A stretch of 64,000 nucleotides of DNA from an uncultured Spirochaetaceae bacterium. Lineage in GTDB: Bacteria; Spirochaetota; Spirochaetia; Sphaerochaetales; Sphaerochaetaceae. Position numbers and translations under genes: made by a program. How positions within the stretch are numbered: position 1 is the first letter of the stretch; every line of letters begins with the position of its first letter. Location of the stretch: assembly GCA_944388955.1 (NCBI GenBank), contig CALXKJ010000003.1, forward strand, positions 62,001 through 126,000. Direction: 5' to 3'. This document shows positions 34,057-41,719 of this stretch, piece by piece. The notes beneath the pieces were generated by a model. It saw nothing but the letters and a program-made list of their open reading frames with translations, made no database searches and was not told where the DNA came from.

Positions 34057-36980
34057 TGTATCTTCTCGATCCGACCTGGCTGCCATTCGCGAATCTGATG
34101 CTCCGTCATGTCTACAGTGTTATTCTCATATGCTCAGATTATGACAGGTTCATGCTCGACGAAGATGGAAGGGTCGAAGAGGAGTTATACAAGGAATATA
34201 CAGCACTCGGGCTTTCCAACCCACCGAAGATCACTCATGTCTCGAATGAAGCTGATGCACTTGCCCTTATCCGAGAGCGCAATTTCGATCTTGCAATCTC
34301 AATGCTTGATTTAGGCTCAGACAGAGTCGAAGCGCTCAGTAAAGCCATCAAGGAAATAAAACCATCAATGCCTGTGATAGCGCTCTCCCCTTCTCCCGAT
34401 CATCGTAAGGCTAGAGAGCTCAGGGGTGAAAACTGCCCTTACATAGACTATCTCTTCTACTGGCAGGGCAACCCATCGCTTTTCCTGGCGATGGTAAAGC
34501 TTGTTGAAGACAGGATGAATGCGGATCATGACACGAGCGAGGCTGATGTGCAGGTAATCCTTCTTGTAGAGGATTCGGTGAGATTCATATCAGCATTCCT
34601 GCCTGAGATGTACACCTCGCTCATAAGGCAGAACAGGCATTCAATACAGGAAGCACTCAACGAATGGGGCAAGACACTGAGAATGAGAGGACGCCCAAAG
34701 ATTCTTCTCGCGAAGGATTATGATGAGGCGTGGTCTCTCTATGCAAGATACAGCTCGAATATTCTCGGCGTCATAACAGATGTGAACTTTCCGTCCCCCT
34801 CTGGCCGGAAAGATTCAGGACTGAGACTTGCTGAGAACATCAAGAAGGATAATCCCGAGGTCAGGATTCTCATACAGAGCACAGAGATTGAGAACAAATC
34901 TGACGCGGAAAGACTTGGAGCAGCTTTTATCTGGAAGTTTTCTCCATCTATGTATCATGAACTTGAAGAGCATTTCACAGCCGAGTACGGCTTTGGTCCA
35001 TTCATCTTCAGGAATCCTGACAATGGGAAGGAAATCGCCAGGGCAAACACAATGCGCGAGGTGCAGGAGATGATAAGAATCATCCCGATTTCATCCTTCA
35101 GGTACCACTCGAAGCGCAATGACTTTTCCAGATGGCTCAGGGCCCAGTCTCTCTACACGCTTGCAACCAAGATCAAGAATATAAATCTCGATGCCGGAAT
35201 GGATGACGAGGAAGTACGCAATCTTCTATACACGACTATAAAGAACTACAGAGCTGAACGCACAAGAGGTGTCATCGCGGAATTCTCACCATCGGCATAT
35301 GACGAGACAGTCCTATTTGCCCGTATAGGCAAAGGCTCCATGGGAGGAAAAGGAAGAGGACTCGCTTTCATCGCCATGGAGATGAAAGCAAATGGCATGA
35401 TGGAGAAATATCCATCTGTATATCTGTCCATCCCGAAGACCATTGTCATAACGACAGAGCTATTTGACGCGTTCAGGGCGCTCAACCATCTTGAGAATAT
35501 TGATTATGAGTCAATGAGCGATGAGGAGATACTCAGGATTTTCCTCGATTCAGAAATTCCAGAGATTCTCGACAGGGATTTAAGGGCGGTTCTTCAGATA
35601 CTGAAGAAGCCGCTTTCTGTACGCTCGTCGTCACTTCTTGAAGATTCACACTTCCAGCCATTTGCAGGTGTTTACCAGACATCGATGATTTCCAATAAAG
35701 GCGATATGGAGAAAAGGCTATCAGAGCTGAAGATGGCTATAAAGACTGTCTGGGCTTCCACTTATTTCTCGACAGCAAGAGAGTATCTCAAGAGCACGCT
35801 CCACTCCCTCGATGAAGAGAAAATGGCTGTTATCATACAGCAAGTGACAGGCTCTGAGCATGGAAGATACTGGTATCCTAATATCTCTGGTGTCGCAAGA
35901 TCCCTCAACTACTACCCCATCCCGGGGCAGAAAGCTGAGGATGGCGTTGGCATGCTCTCTTTCGGACTTGGCAAGATGATTGTGGACGAGGGTGTGGCTT
36001 TCCGCTTCTGTCCGGCAAAACCGAAGATGCCATCCGATTCGCTTTCCGGCGAGTCCTCGAGCCAGGACAGATTCTATGCTCTCAATCTTGATTCATCATT
36101 CAACCCCCTTGAGAATTCAGACAACCTGGTAACAAGAGACATACAGGAAGAGGCGCGGGAATTCCCAAAGGCCTTCAAGGCTATAGCTTCGGTCCTTGAT
36201 CCGATGACAGGCATGCTCTCTGAATCCATCAGGGCTGAAGGCATACGCATGCTTACATTCAACGGCATACTGAAGTACGACACAATGCCGCTTGCTTCTA
36301 TTGTAGATGACATGCTCAAGCTTGGATCAGAGGCGATGGCAGAGCCTGTGGAGATGGAATTCGCTGTCGACACGGAACACCCCGACCGCCCAGATTTCTC
36401 AATTCTGCAGATGCGCCCGATATCAGGGACAAGTGGATACACATATGTTCCTGTCACAGAAAACGACAAGGAAGAGGCACTCATTTATGCCGAGAAGGTA
36501 ATGGGCAATGGAATCATTCCGGAAATCCGGGACATCATCACGATAAAGCCGGACGCGTTCAGCACAAAGGAAATGCCGGAGATGGCTCTTGAGCTGGAAA
36601 AACTGAACAGAAAAGCAGAAGGAAGCTATGTGCTCATAGCAGCAGGCCGTCTTGGCTCATCCGACAGATGGCTGGGCATCCCTTGCACATGGTCACAGAT
36701 ATCAAAGGCTCATGTTATCGTGGAGACAGGATTGAAAGAGCTGCAGGCAGAGCCTAGTCAGGGAACTCACTTCTTCCAGAACATGACATCGCTTGGCTGT
36801 CTCTACCTTACGGTGAATCCAATGTACAATGATGGGATTTTCCGCTATGACGCTATAAAAGCGCTTCCGAATATTGAAGAAACTAAGCATTTTCTGCACG
36901 TAAGGGCAGATAATGATCTGATTATCAAGGCAAGTGGCCTTGAAAGCAAAGCAGTAATAAGACTTAAGGAGAAAACCTGA
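34053..36980 (+). CDS. PEP synthase/PPDK N-domain protein with two receiver-like domains
   Basis: A 975-residue protein. Residues 1-140 resemble a receiver with D in AISMLDLGSD. Residues about 165-310 form a second with ILLVEDS, phospho-acceptor candidate in GVITDVNFP and lysine in IWKFSP. From about 415 a pyruvate/PEP-dikinase nucleotide-binding domain follows: GKGSMGGKGRGLAF, LSVRSSSLLEDSHFQPFAGVYQ, VIIQQVTGSEHG, FGLGKMIVDEG and LQMRPIS. The phospho-histidine swivel domain (TSH motif) and PEP-binding barrel are absent. So it is probably not a complete synthase but an ATP-dependent phosphotransferase or signalling protein. An ATG at 34056 is better spaced from GGAGG. Adjacent to an alcohol dehydrogenase. 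Confidence 0.75.
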   Translation: MMYLLDPTWLPFANLMLRHVYSVILICSDYDRFMLDEDGRVEEELYKEYTALGLSNPPKITHVSNEADALALIRERNFDLAISMLDLGSDRVEALSKAIKEIKPSMPVIALSPSPDHRKARELRGENCPYIDYLFYWQGNPSLFLAMVKLVEDRMNADHDTSEADVQVILLVEDSVRFISAFLPEMYTSLIRQNRHSIQEALNEWGKTLRMRGRPKILLAKDYDEAWSLYARYSSNILGVITDVNFPSPSGRKDSGLRLAENIKKDNPEVRILIQSTEIENKSDAERLGAAFIWKFSPSMYHELEEHFTAEYGFGPFIFRNPDNGKEIARANTMREVQEMIRIIPISSFRYHSKRNDFSRWLRAQSLYTLATKIKNINLDAGMDDEEVRNLLYTTIKNYRAERTRGVIAEFSPSAYDETVLFARIGKGSMGGKGRGLAFIAMEMKANGMMEKYPSVYLSIPKTIVITTELFDAFRALNHLENIDYESMSDEEILRIFLDSEIPEILDRDLRAVLQILKKPLSVRSSSLLEDSHFQPFAGVYQTSMISNKGDMEKRLSELKMAIKTVWASTYFSTAREYLKSTLHSLDEEKMAVIIQQVTGSEHGRYWYPNISGVARSLNYYPIPGQKAEDGVGMLSFGLGKMIVDEGVAFRFCPAKPKMPSDSLSGESSSQDRFYALNLDSSFNPLENSDNLVTRDIQEEAREFPKAFKAIASVLDPMTGMLSESIRAEGIRMLTFNGILKYDTMPLASIVDDMLKLGSEAMAEPVEMEFAVDTEHPDRPDFSILQMRPISGTSGYTYVPVTENDKEEALIYAEKVMGNGIIPEIRDIITIKPDAFSTKEMPEMALELEKLNRKAEGSYVLIAAGRLGSSDRWLGIPCTWSQISKAHVIVETGLKELQAEPSQGTHFFQNMTSLGCLYLTVNPMYNDGIFRYDAIKALPNIEETKHFLHVRADNDLIIKASGLESKAVIRLKEKT

Positions 36981-38164
36981 TGCTGACATCGCTTTACACA
37001 CCGACCCATGTGCTTCTAGGACAGGGCGCAGAAACAAAAGCAGGAGAAGAACTCAGGAAAGAAGGGGCAAGGAAAGTCCTTATTCATTATGGCTCAGACA
37101 GGATTATAGCTGATGGTCTGATGAAGAGAGTGACAGACCAGCTTGATGAAGAGGGAATCAGCTACATACTTCTTGGAGGTGTCAAGCCGAATCCAAGGCT
37201 CTCGCTCGTAAGAGAAGGAATCGAAATTGCGAGAAAGGAGAATGCAGATTTCATACTTGCCGTCGGCGGCGGCTCTGTTATAGATAGCGCGAAAGCTATC
37301 GCGTATGGGCTTTATGACAAAGACGGAGATGTCTGGGATTTCTATACCGGAAAAAGGAAGCCCGAAGGCTCTTATCCGATAGGTGTCATACTCACGCTTG
37401 CAGCAACAGGCTCAGAGATGAGCGATAGCTCCGTAATAACAAACGAGGATGGAAATCTCAAGAGAGGATGCAACTCCGATTATTGCCGTCCACGCTTCGC
37501 GCTCCTTAATCCCGAGCTTACATATACAGTGCCGCCTTATCAGACATCGTGCGGAACTGCAGATATCATGATGCACACGATGGAGAGGTACTTCCACTCT
37601 GGCGAATCCCTTGAGCTTACGGATAATCTGGCTTTCGCTCTTCTGAAGACTGTCACAGAAAATGGACAGAAGGCCCTTTCAAATCCAAAGGATTATGAAG
37701 CACGGAAGAATCTCATGTGGGCTTCCTCGCTTTCACACAACAATCTTCTGGCTATGGGAAATGATCAGAGAGGCGACTGGGCTTGTCATCAGATTGAGCA
37801 TGAGCTTTCAGGCATGTTCGACGTTGCGCATGGCGCAGGTCTTACCGCAATCTGGGCATCGTGGGCAAGATATGTCTACCACAAAGATCCAGAGCGCTTT
37901 GCTGCGCTTGGAGCTGGTGTCTTCGGTCTGAGACGTACCGCCTCTCCCGAGCGTGACGCGGAAGAGACTATAAAGGCGTTCGAGAATTACTTCAGCTCGA
38001 TACATATGCCTATTTCCCTCAAGGAGCTTGGCATAAATCCAACAGACAAGGAGATTGATGAGCTGGCTGAGAAAGCGACATTCTGGGGCGGAAGAACGCT
38101 AGGAGCGTTCATGATACTCGGAAAAGATGCGATAAAAGCCATATACACAGCTGCAAGGAAATAG
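36980..38164 (+). CDS. iron-containing alcohol dehydrogenase (butanol dehydrogenase-like)
   Basis: A 394-residue NAD(P)-dependent enzyme for aldehyde/alcohol interconversion in fermentation. Nucleotide-binding region VGGGSVIDSAKAIAYG, the family segment TLAATGSEMSDSSVITN, and metal ligands in CGTADIMMHTMERYF and HQIEHELSGMFDVAHGAGL. Size and pattern fit the BdhA/YqhD branch, often NADPH-linked. The ATG overlaps the preceding stop by one base with AAGGAG upstream, so it is co-transcribed with the PEP-synthase-like gene. No terminator is obvious before the antitoxin promoter that follows. Confidence 0.9.
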   Translation: MLTSLYTPTHVLLGQGAETKAGEELRKEGARKVLIHYGSDRIIADGLMKRVTDQLDEEGISYILLGGVKPNPRLSLVREGIEIARKENADFILAVGGGSVIDSAKAIAYGLYDKDGDVWDFYTGKRKPEGSYPIGVILTLAATGSEMSDSSVITNEDGNLKRGCNSDYCRPRFALLNPELTYTVPPYQTSCGTADIMMHTMERYFHSGESLELTDNLAFALLKTVTENGQKALSNPKDYEARKNLMWASSLSHNNLLAMGNDQRGDWACHQIEHELSGMFDVAHGAGLTAIWASWARYVYHKDPERFAALGAGVFGLRRTASPERDAEETIKAFENYFSSIHMPISLKELGINPTDKEIDELAEKATFWGGRTLGAFMILGKDAIKAIYTAARK

Positions 38165-38180
38165 CAAGACAGAACGTTGA

Positions 38181-38209
38181 TTGACGAGCAGAATGTGATG
38201 GCTTAATAT
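38181..38209 (+). promoter_or_regulatory. antitoxin RNA promoter, copy A
   Basis: TTGACG (38181-38186), 17-nt spacer, TAATAT (38204-38209). Identical -35 and -10 hexamers with the same spacing recur at 38596. Start near 38216. Confidence 0.75.
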
Positions 38210-38215
38210 TCAGGA

Positions 38216-38310
38216 AAGAGGCACTGCCAATGGGCGGTACAGCCTCGCTATTCTAGAAACGAATACCCGTATCAGCCTTTGCGAGAGTGATGATGACGGG
38301 TATTTTCTTT
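38216..38310 (+). ncRNA. putative antitoxin RNA, copy A
   Basis: About 95 nt, convergent with the peptide mRNA. The 5' hairpin has GAGGC/GCCTC and ACTGCC/GGCGGT stems with loop AATG (38218-38246). The 3' end is the shared terminator (38262-38304) followed by TTCTTT. The RNA overlaps the 3' end of the peptide gene. Its GCACTGCCA is a near direct repeat of GCAATGCCA at 38464, so the two 5' regions can base-pair. Confidence 0.65.
38262..38310. terminator. shared bidirectional terminator, copy A
   Basis: AATACCCGT (38262-38270) and ACGGGTATT (38296-38304), nine perfect base pairs. TTCTTT follows on plus and CGTTTCT on minus. The loop contains the stop codon of the peptide gene. Confidence 0.75.
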
Positions 38311-38382
38311 ATCTCCGATAAGAGCCAAAAGCTCGCGTAGAACCTTCAGGAATCCTAGAATCACTTCGAGAATCTCTTTCAT
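38272..38382 (-). CDS. 36-residue amphipathic peptide, putative type I toxin A
   Basis: Peptide of 36 codons, too short for ordinary gene calling. It starts MKEILEVILGFLKVLREL, continues LALIGDKEN and ends TRHHHSRKG: a hydrophobic/amphipathic helix of about 22 residues and a polar basic tail. AAGGGA lies 4 nt before the ATG. The leader is about 90 nt from the predicted start at 38471. Fst-family toxins share this size and plan (one membrane helix plus charged C-terminus); I see no direct sequence identity. The stop codon lies inside the shared terminator. Membrane damage on overproduction would be expected by analogy, not shown here. Confidence 0.65.
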   Translation of the reverse strand: MKEILEVILGFLKVLRELLALIGDKENTRHHHSRKG

Positions 38383-38477
38383 ACTGTCCCTTCTCCGCAT
38401 GGATCAGGAGCATACTGTTGCCTTGCGTAGAAAACACGAGGACAGAACCGCCTACCGCTTACAGCAATGCCACAGAC

Positions 38478-38506
38478 AATGTATCATATAGCTTGATTAT
38501 GCTCAA
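38478..38506 (-). promoter_or_regulatory. toxin mRNA promoter, copy A
   Basis: Minus strand TTGAGC (38501-38506), 17-nt spacer, TACATT (38478-38483). Copy B has TTAAGC-17-TACATT. The downstream 35 nt are also nearly identical between copies. Confidence 0.6.
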
Positions 38507-38595
38507 TTATTGATTTTTTTCATTATAATATTAAGGTATATTACTTAATACTTACTATTATCGATAAGCCATGCTGATAGACAATACATGTTTGA

Positions 38596-38624
38596 TTGAC
38601 GACTTAAACGCAATGGCTTAATAT
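38596..38624 (+). promoter_or_regulatory. antitoxin RNA promoter, copy B
   Basis: TTGACG (38596-38601), 17-nt spacer, TAATAT (38619-38624); predicted start near 38631. Confidence 0.75.
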
Positions 38625-38630
38625 TAAAGA

Positions 38631-38740
38631 AGAAAGAGGCACTGCCGATAGACGGTTGACCTCTGAGTCCGCTATCTCAAGACGGACGCTTTATAGGAGA
38701 ATCCGCCCTTAATGCTTGCCAGAGCTGGGGCGGTTATTTA
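38631..38740 (+). ncRNA. putative antitoxin RNA, copy B
   Basis: About 110 nt. The 5' GCACTGCCGATAGAC (38639-38653) is a direct repeat of GCAGTGCCATAGAC in the toxin leader (38906-38919). As RNA the two can pair over about 13 of 14 positions with one bulge, the loop GATA of the antitoxin facing UAUC of the toxin leader. The 3' end is the shared terminator followed by TTATTTAT. Confidence 0.65.
38703..38740. terminator. shared bidirectional terminator, copy B
   Basis: CCGCCC (38703-38708) and GGGCGG (38728-38733), with an inner CCAG/CTGG. TTATTTAT follows on plus. The stem overlaps the C-terminal codons and stop of the peptide gene. Confidence 0.65.
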
Positions 38741-38819
38741 TGAAGAGGAGAATTGCTGTTACAAGGGAGAGAGCCCTAGAGGCCAGATCCGCAAGTTTCA
38801 GTAATATATCCAAAACCAT
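38709..38819 (-). CDS. 36-residue hydrophobic peptide, putative type I toxin B
   Basis: Peptide of exactly 36 codons like copy A. It starts MVLDILLKLADLASRALS, continues LVTAILLFI and ends NNRPSSGKH: one hydrophobic helix followed by a polar, basic tail with a proline. AAAGGAG lies 6 nt before the ATG at 38819; an in-frame ATG at 38834 precedes that site and is not preferred. The leader is about 94 nt. Apart from length and plan it shares little with peptide A, although the flanks are conserved. By analogy with Fst a membrane-active toxin is expected. Confidence 0.65.
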   Translation of the reverse strand: MVLDILLKLADLASRALSLVTAILLFINNRPSSGKH

Positions 38820-38919
38820 ATAAGCTCCTTTCATCATGAAGAATCCATGAAGCCTATACAGGCTCCAGTGTGTTACGACTGGAAGCCAACCGCTTACCGT
38901 TTACAGCAGTGCCATAGAC

Positions 38920-38948
38920 AATGTATCACATAGTTTGATTATGCTTAA
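38920..38948 (-). promoter_or_regulatory. toxin mRNA promoter, copy B
   Basis: Minus strand TTAAGC (38943-38948), 17-nt spacer, TACATT (38920-38925). Start near 38913. Confidence 0.6.
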
Positions 38949-39039
38949 TTATTGACTATTCCGATTCTGAGTCAAAGAATATTACTCAATATTTATTATT
39001 TACATCTTTCAAAGAAAGTGATTTAGTAAAAGAATGCAT

Positions 39040-39738
39040 TCATCCCTCGACAGAAAGCCTTCCCAGAAAATAACCCCAAAGATTATTCTCAGGAGGCTCA
39101 GCAGTTATATCAATCCTCTCCTTCTTCACAGGATGGATGAATACAATGCGCCTTGCGTGGAGGGATATACCTCCATCAGGATTGGAGCGTGCAGCACCAT
39201 ATTTCAGATCCCCTTTGATATGTACACCGATTGCCGCAAGCTGCGCTCTTATCTGATGGTGGCGTCCCGTGTGAAGCTCTATCTCCAACAGATGGTAGTT
39301 ATCTGAAGAAGCGAGCACTTTATACGAAAGCTTTGCAATCTTCGCTCCTTTTCTCTCCTTGCTCGATGCAATGCTTTTGTTATTCGCGGCATCACGCGTT
39401 ATGTAATGGACAAGCTCTCCTTCAGTCTTTCCGGGCATTCTGTCGACTATAGCCCAATATGTCTTTCTTACATCCGAAGTACGGAATAAAGCTGTCATAC
39501 GGGAGAGTGCTTTGTCAGTCTTGCAATAGACAACAATTCCCGATGTCGGCCTATCGAGACGATGAGGAATCCCAAGATAAACATTACCTGGCTTGTTGTA
39601 AGCAGTCTTAAGGTACTTCTTGACGTCATCCGCAAGTGTCCTATCCCCTGTTTCATCGCCCTGCACAAGCTCTCCGGGGAGCTTGTTGACGATTATCAGA
39701 TGATTATCCTCATAGAGGATTCTGTCATTTATTCTCAT
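39040..39738 (-). CDS. RluA-family 23S/tRNA pseudouridine synthase
   Basis: A 232-residue enzyme converting uridine to pseudouridine in RNA. Catalytic motif GIPHRLDRPTSG with the essential aspartate, then KTYWAIVDRMP and LHTGRHHQIRAQLAAIG, in family order. No S4 domain, so a short RluA/YqcB-like member; target not predictable. The ATG at 39738 overlaps the end of parC by 14 nt; earlier in-frame starts lie deeper in parC. It forms one unit with the topoisomerase IV genes. Confidence 0.88.
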   Translation of the reverse strand: MRINDRILYEDNHLIIVNKLPGELVQGDETGDRTLADDVKKYLKTAYNKPGNVYLGIPHRLDRPTSGIVVYCKTDKALSRMTALFRTSDVRKTYWAIVDRMPGKTEGELVHYITRDAANNKSIASSKERKGAKIAKLSYKVLASSDNYHLLEIELHTGRHHQIRAQLAAIGVHIKGDLKYGAARSNPDGGISLHARRIVFIHPVKKERIDITAEPPENNLWGYFLGRLSVEG

Positions 39739-41719
39739 CAAGACCATCCAATAGCGAAGGCTCCGCTTCTGCTGTTGTAGAAGCATCCTTTGTCTGTCTT
39801 ATCGAAAGCGATTGCAATTCCTTTCCTGTCAGGCGCTGCCCTGCAGCCGCTGGTGATTTATAAACAGGGAAATCAGCGAATCTTGCGCTATCCTCAAGTA
39901 TCTTGTAGCCATAGCCTGGACGGAATTTCATCGAGATGATAGCACTCGGCCACAGTGACATCTTCTTGACCTTCGCTCTCTCTCCCGAAACAACGGAATA
40001 TGGTTTATCGGTAGAGAACGAGGAAATGCGGAAGCGCTTTATCTGATAGACATTCTTGTCACGGATTCTGTCACGGTAAATGACTGTGAATATCTCCTTC
40101 GAAATAAGCTCTTTGTCCCCGTAATTGATATAGAATATGCCTTCAGAGCCAATAAAGACCTTATCCTGTACGGATATCACGCGGTATTCACCATTCTGCT
40201 TCATGTAGAAGACTTTATCGAATGGACTGACTTTCAGAAGAGACTCGCCTGTCTTGATGCTTGTACCGAGATAACCTGTCTCCTGATCGTACCTTATATC
40301 CATATTGCGGACAGCAACCTGTCTTACATTGAGCGTCTGGAATGATGATATCTCAGTCTTGCGCTTAAACTCGTCTTTGTCGAGCATGTCCTCAAGCTCA
40401 GTAAGAGTGGCTTCTGCATAGTCGATGATATGCCTGAGATTATGGTTTATCTTCTTTATGCTGCCATTGATCTCAGCAATCTCATCCTTATTCTTCTCGA
40501 TATCAAAAAGGCTTATGCGTCTGATAGGTATCTTCAGAAGCTTATCGAGATCATCATCAGATAGAGGAATATTCCCGATTTCTGCCATAAACGGCTCAAA
40601 CCCCGTTATGATAGCAGTCTTCACGTCCTCCGCGGTCTTCTTTGTCTCGATTTCCTTATAAAGGCGCTCCTCGATGAAGATACGCTCAAGAGTCCTCGCC
40701 CTCAGCTTCTCTTCAAGGTGCTTCTTCTCATTCTCAAGCTCTGCTTTCAGCACCTCCACAAGATGCTTTGCATGGAAGCTTATCATTTCGGAGATAGGAA
40801 CTGCTTTAGGATAACCATCCACGATCACAAGAGGATTTACAGATATCTTCTTCTCGCAATCCGTTGCCGCGTAAAGGACGTCAACCATATCCTGCGAGTA
40901 CGTATTACGCTGCCAGCATATCTCTATCTGGGCTTTCTCTGCGGTGTAGTCGCTGATTGACGCAATCTTAAGCTTCCCAGTCGCATTCGCTTTCTCAATC
41001 GATGCGATAAGTGAATCGCTTGTGACACCATATGGAAGCTCCTCAATAATAAGCTTCTTCGGATCTTCTGCGTTGAGTCTTGCTCTTACAGCTATCTTCC
41101 CTAGTCCATCGTTATACTCAGAGACATCTATGATTCCACCACCGGGGAAATCTGGATAAATAGACACCTTCTCGCCACGGAGTGCTTTCTTCTCTGCTTC
41201 CAGAACCTCAAAGACATTGTGGGGAAGAATCATTGTTGACATGCCTACTGCAATGCCTATTGTTCCCTGGATGACAACTACAGGAATCTTTGCAGGGAAC
41301 ACCACAGGCTCCTTGCGCCGTCCATCATAGCTATCTGTATACTCTGTTATCTCAGGATTGTAGAGAACTTTCTTCGCAAATGGCTTCAACCGACATTCGA
41401 TATATCTTGAAGCAGCAGCGCCATCGCCTGTGAGAAAGTTACCATAGTTTCCCTGCTTCTCAATGAAGAGCTCCGCATTCGCAAGATTTACAAGCGCCTC
41501 GTAAATCGAAGAATCTCCATGAGGATGGTACTTCATCGCCTCACCCACGACGTTGGCGACTTTGACAAAACGGCCATCATCCATCGTGAAGAGTGTATGC
41601 ATGATTCTACGCTGGACAGGCTTGAAACCATCAACAAGATCAGGAATAGCCCTGTCGCGGACTACATATGATGCGTATTCGAGAAAATAATCCTTATAAA
41701 GACCGTCAGCCTGAGACAT
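39725..41719 (-). CDS. parC: topoisomerase IV subunit A
   Basis: A 664-residue subunit that cuts and religates DNA for decatenation. Active-site tyrosine Y106 in AAASRYIECRL, the QNYGNF-type segment KQGNYGNFLTGDG, and HPHGDSSIYEALV of the breakage-reunion domain. The C-terminal domain is short and lacks the gyrase-box (QRRGGKG), which supports ParC rather than GyrA. Its start overlaps the end of parE by 14 nt. Confidence 0.9.
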   Translation of the reverse strand: MSQADGLYKDYFLEYASYVVRDRAIPDLVDGFKPVQRRIMHTLFTMDDGRFVKVANVVGEAMKYHPHGDSSIYEALVNLANAELFIEKQGNYGNFLTGDGAAASRYIECRLKPFAKKVLYNPEITEYTDSYDGRRKEPVVFPAKIPVVVIQGTIGIAVGMSTMILPHNVFEVLEAEKKALRGEKVSIYPDFPGGGIIDVSEYNDGLGKIAVRARLNAEDPKKLIIEELPYGVTSDSLIASIEKANATGKLKIASISDYTAEKAQIEICWQRNTYSQDMVDVLYAATDCEKKISVNPLVIVDGYPKAVPISEMISFHAKHLVEVLKAELENEKKHLEEKLRARTLERIFIEERLYKEIETKKTAEDVKTAIITGFEPFMAEIGNIPLSDDDLDKLLKIPIRRISLFDIEKNKDEIAEINGSIKKINHNLRHIIDYAEATLTELEDMLDKDEFKRKTEISSFQTLNVRQVAVRNMDIRYDQETGYLGTSIKTGESLLKVSPFDKVFYMKQNGEYRVISVQDKVFIGSEGIFYINYGDKELISKEIFTVIYRDRIRDKNVYQIKRFRISSFSTDKPYSVVSGERAKVKKMSLWPSAIISMKFRPGYGYKILEDSARFADFPVYKSPAAAGQRLTGKELQSLSIRQTKDASTTAEAEPSLLDGLDENK

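Larger units (their letters stand above)
38175..38562. repeat. type I toxin-antitoxin-like module, copy A
   Basis: Unit A of two direct copies about 415 bp apart. Conserved parts against copy B are the plus promoter TTGATTGACG...ATGGCTTAATAT, the hairpin AAGAGGCACTGCC, the toxin-side promoter/leader (TACAGCARTGCCAYAGACAATGTATCA) and an AT-rich tail ATATTACTNAATA. The peptide-coding interval between them is not conserved in sequence. Confidence 0.75.
38590..39001. repeat. type I toxin-antitoxin-like module, copy B
   Basis: Second direct copy, same order as copy A: plus promoter (38596), hairpin GAGGCACTGCC, converging terminator (38703), peptide gene, conserved leader and promoter (38906-38948), AT-rich tail. 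The 38507-38590 spacer between the copies holds no other gene seen; nor does 39002-39039. Confidence 0.75.

Noticed and set aside
38832-38834. Upstream ATG giving a 41-residue version of peptide B
   Set aside because: The AAAGGAG ribosome site lies after this ATG, and the downstream start gives the same 36-residue length as copy A.
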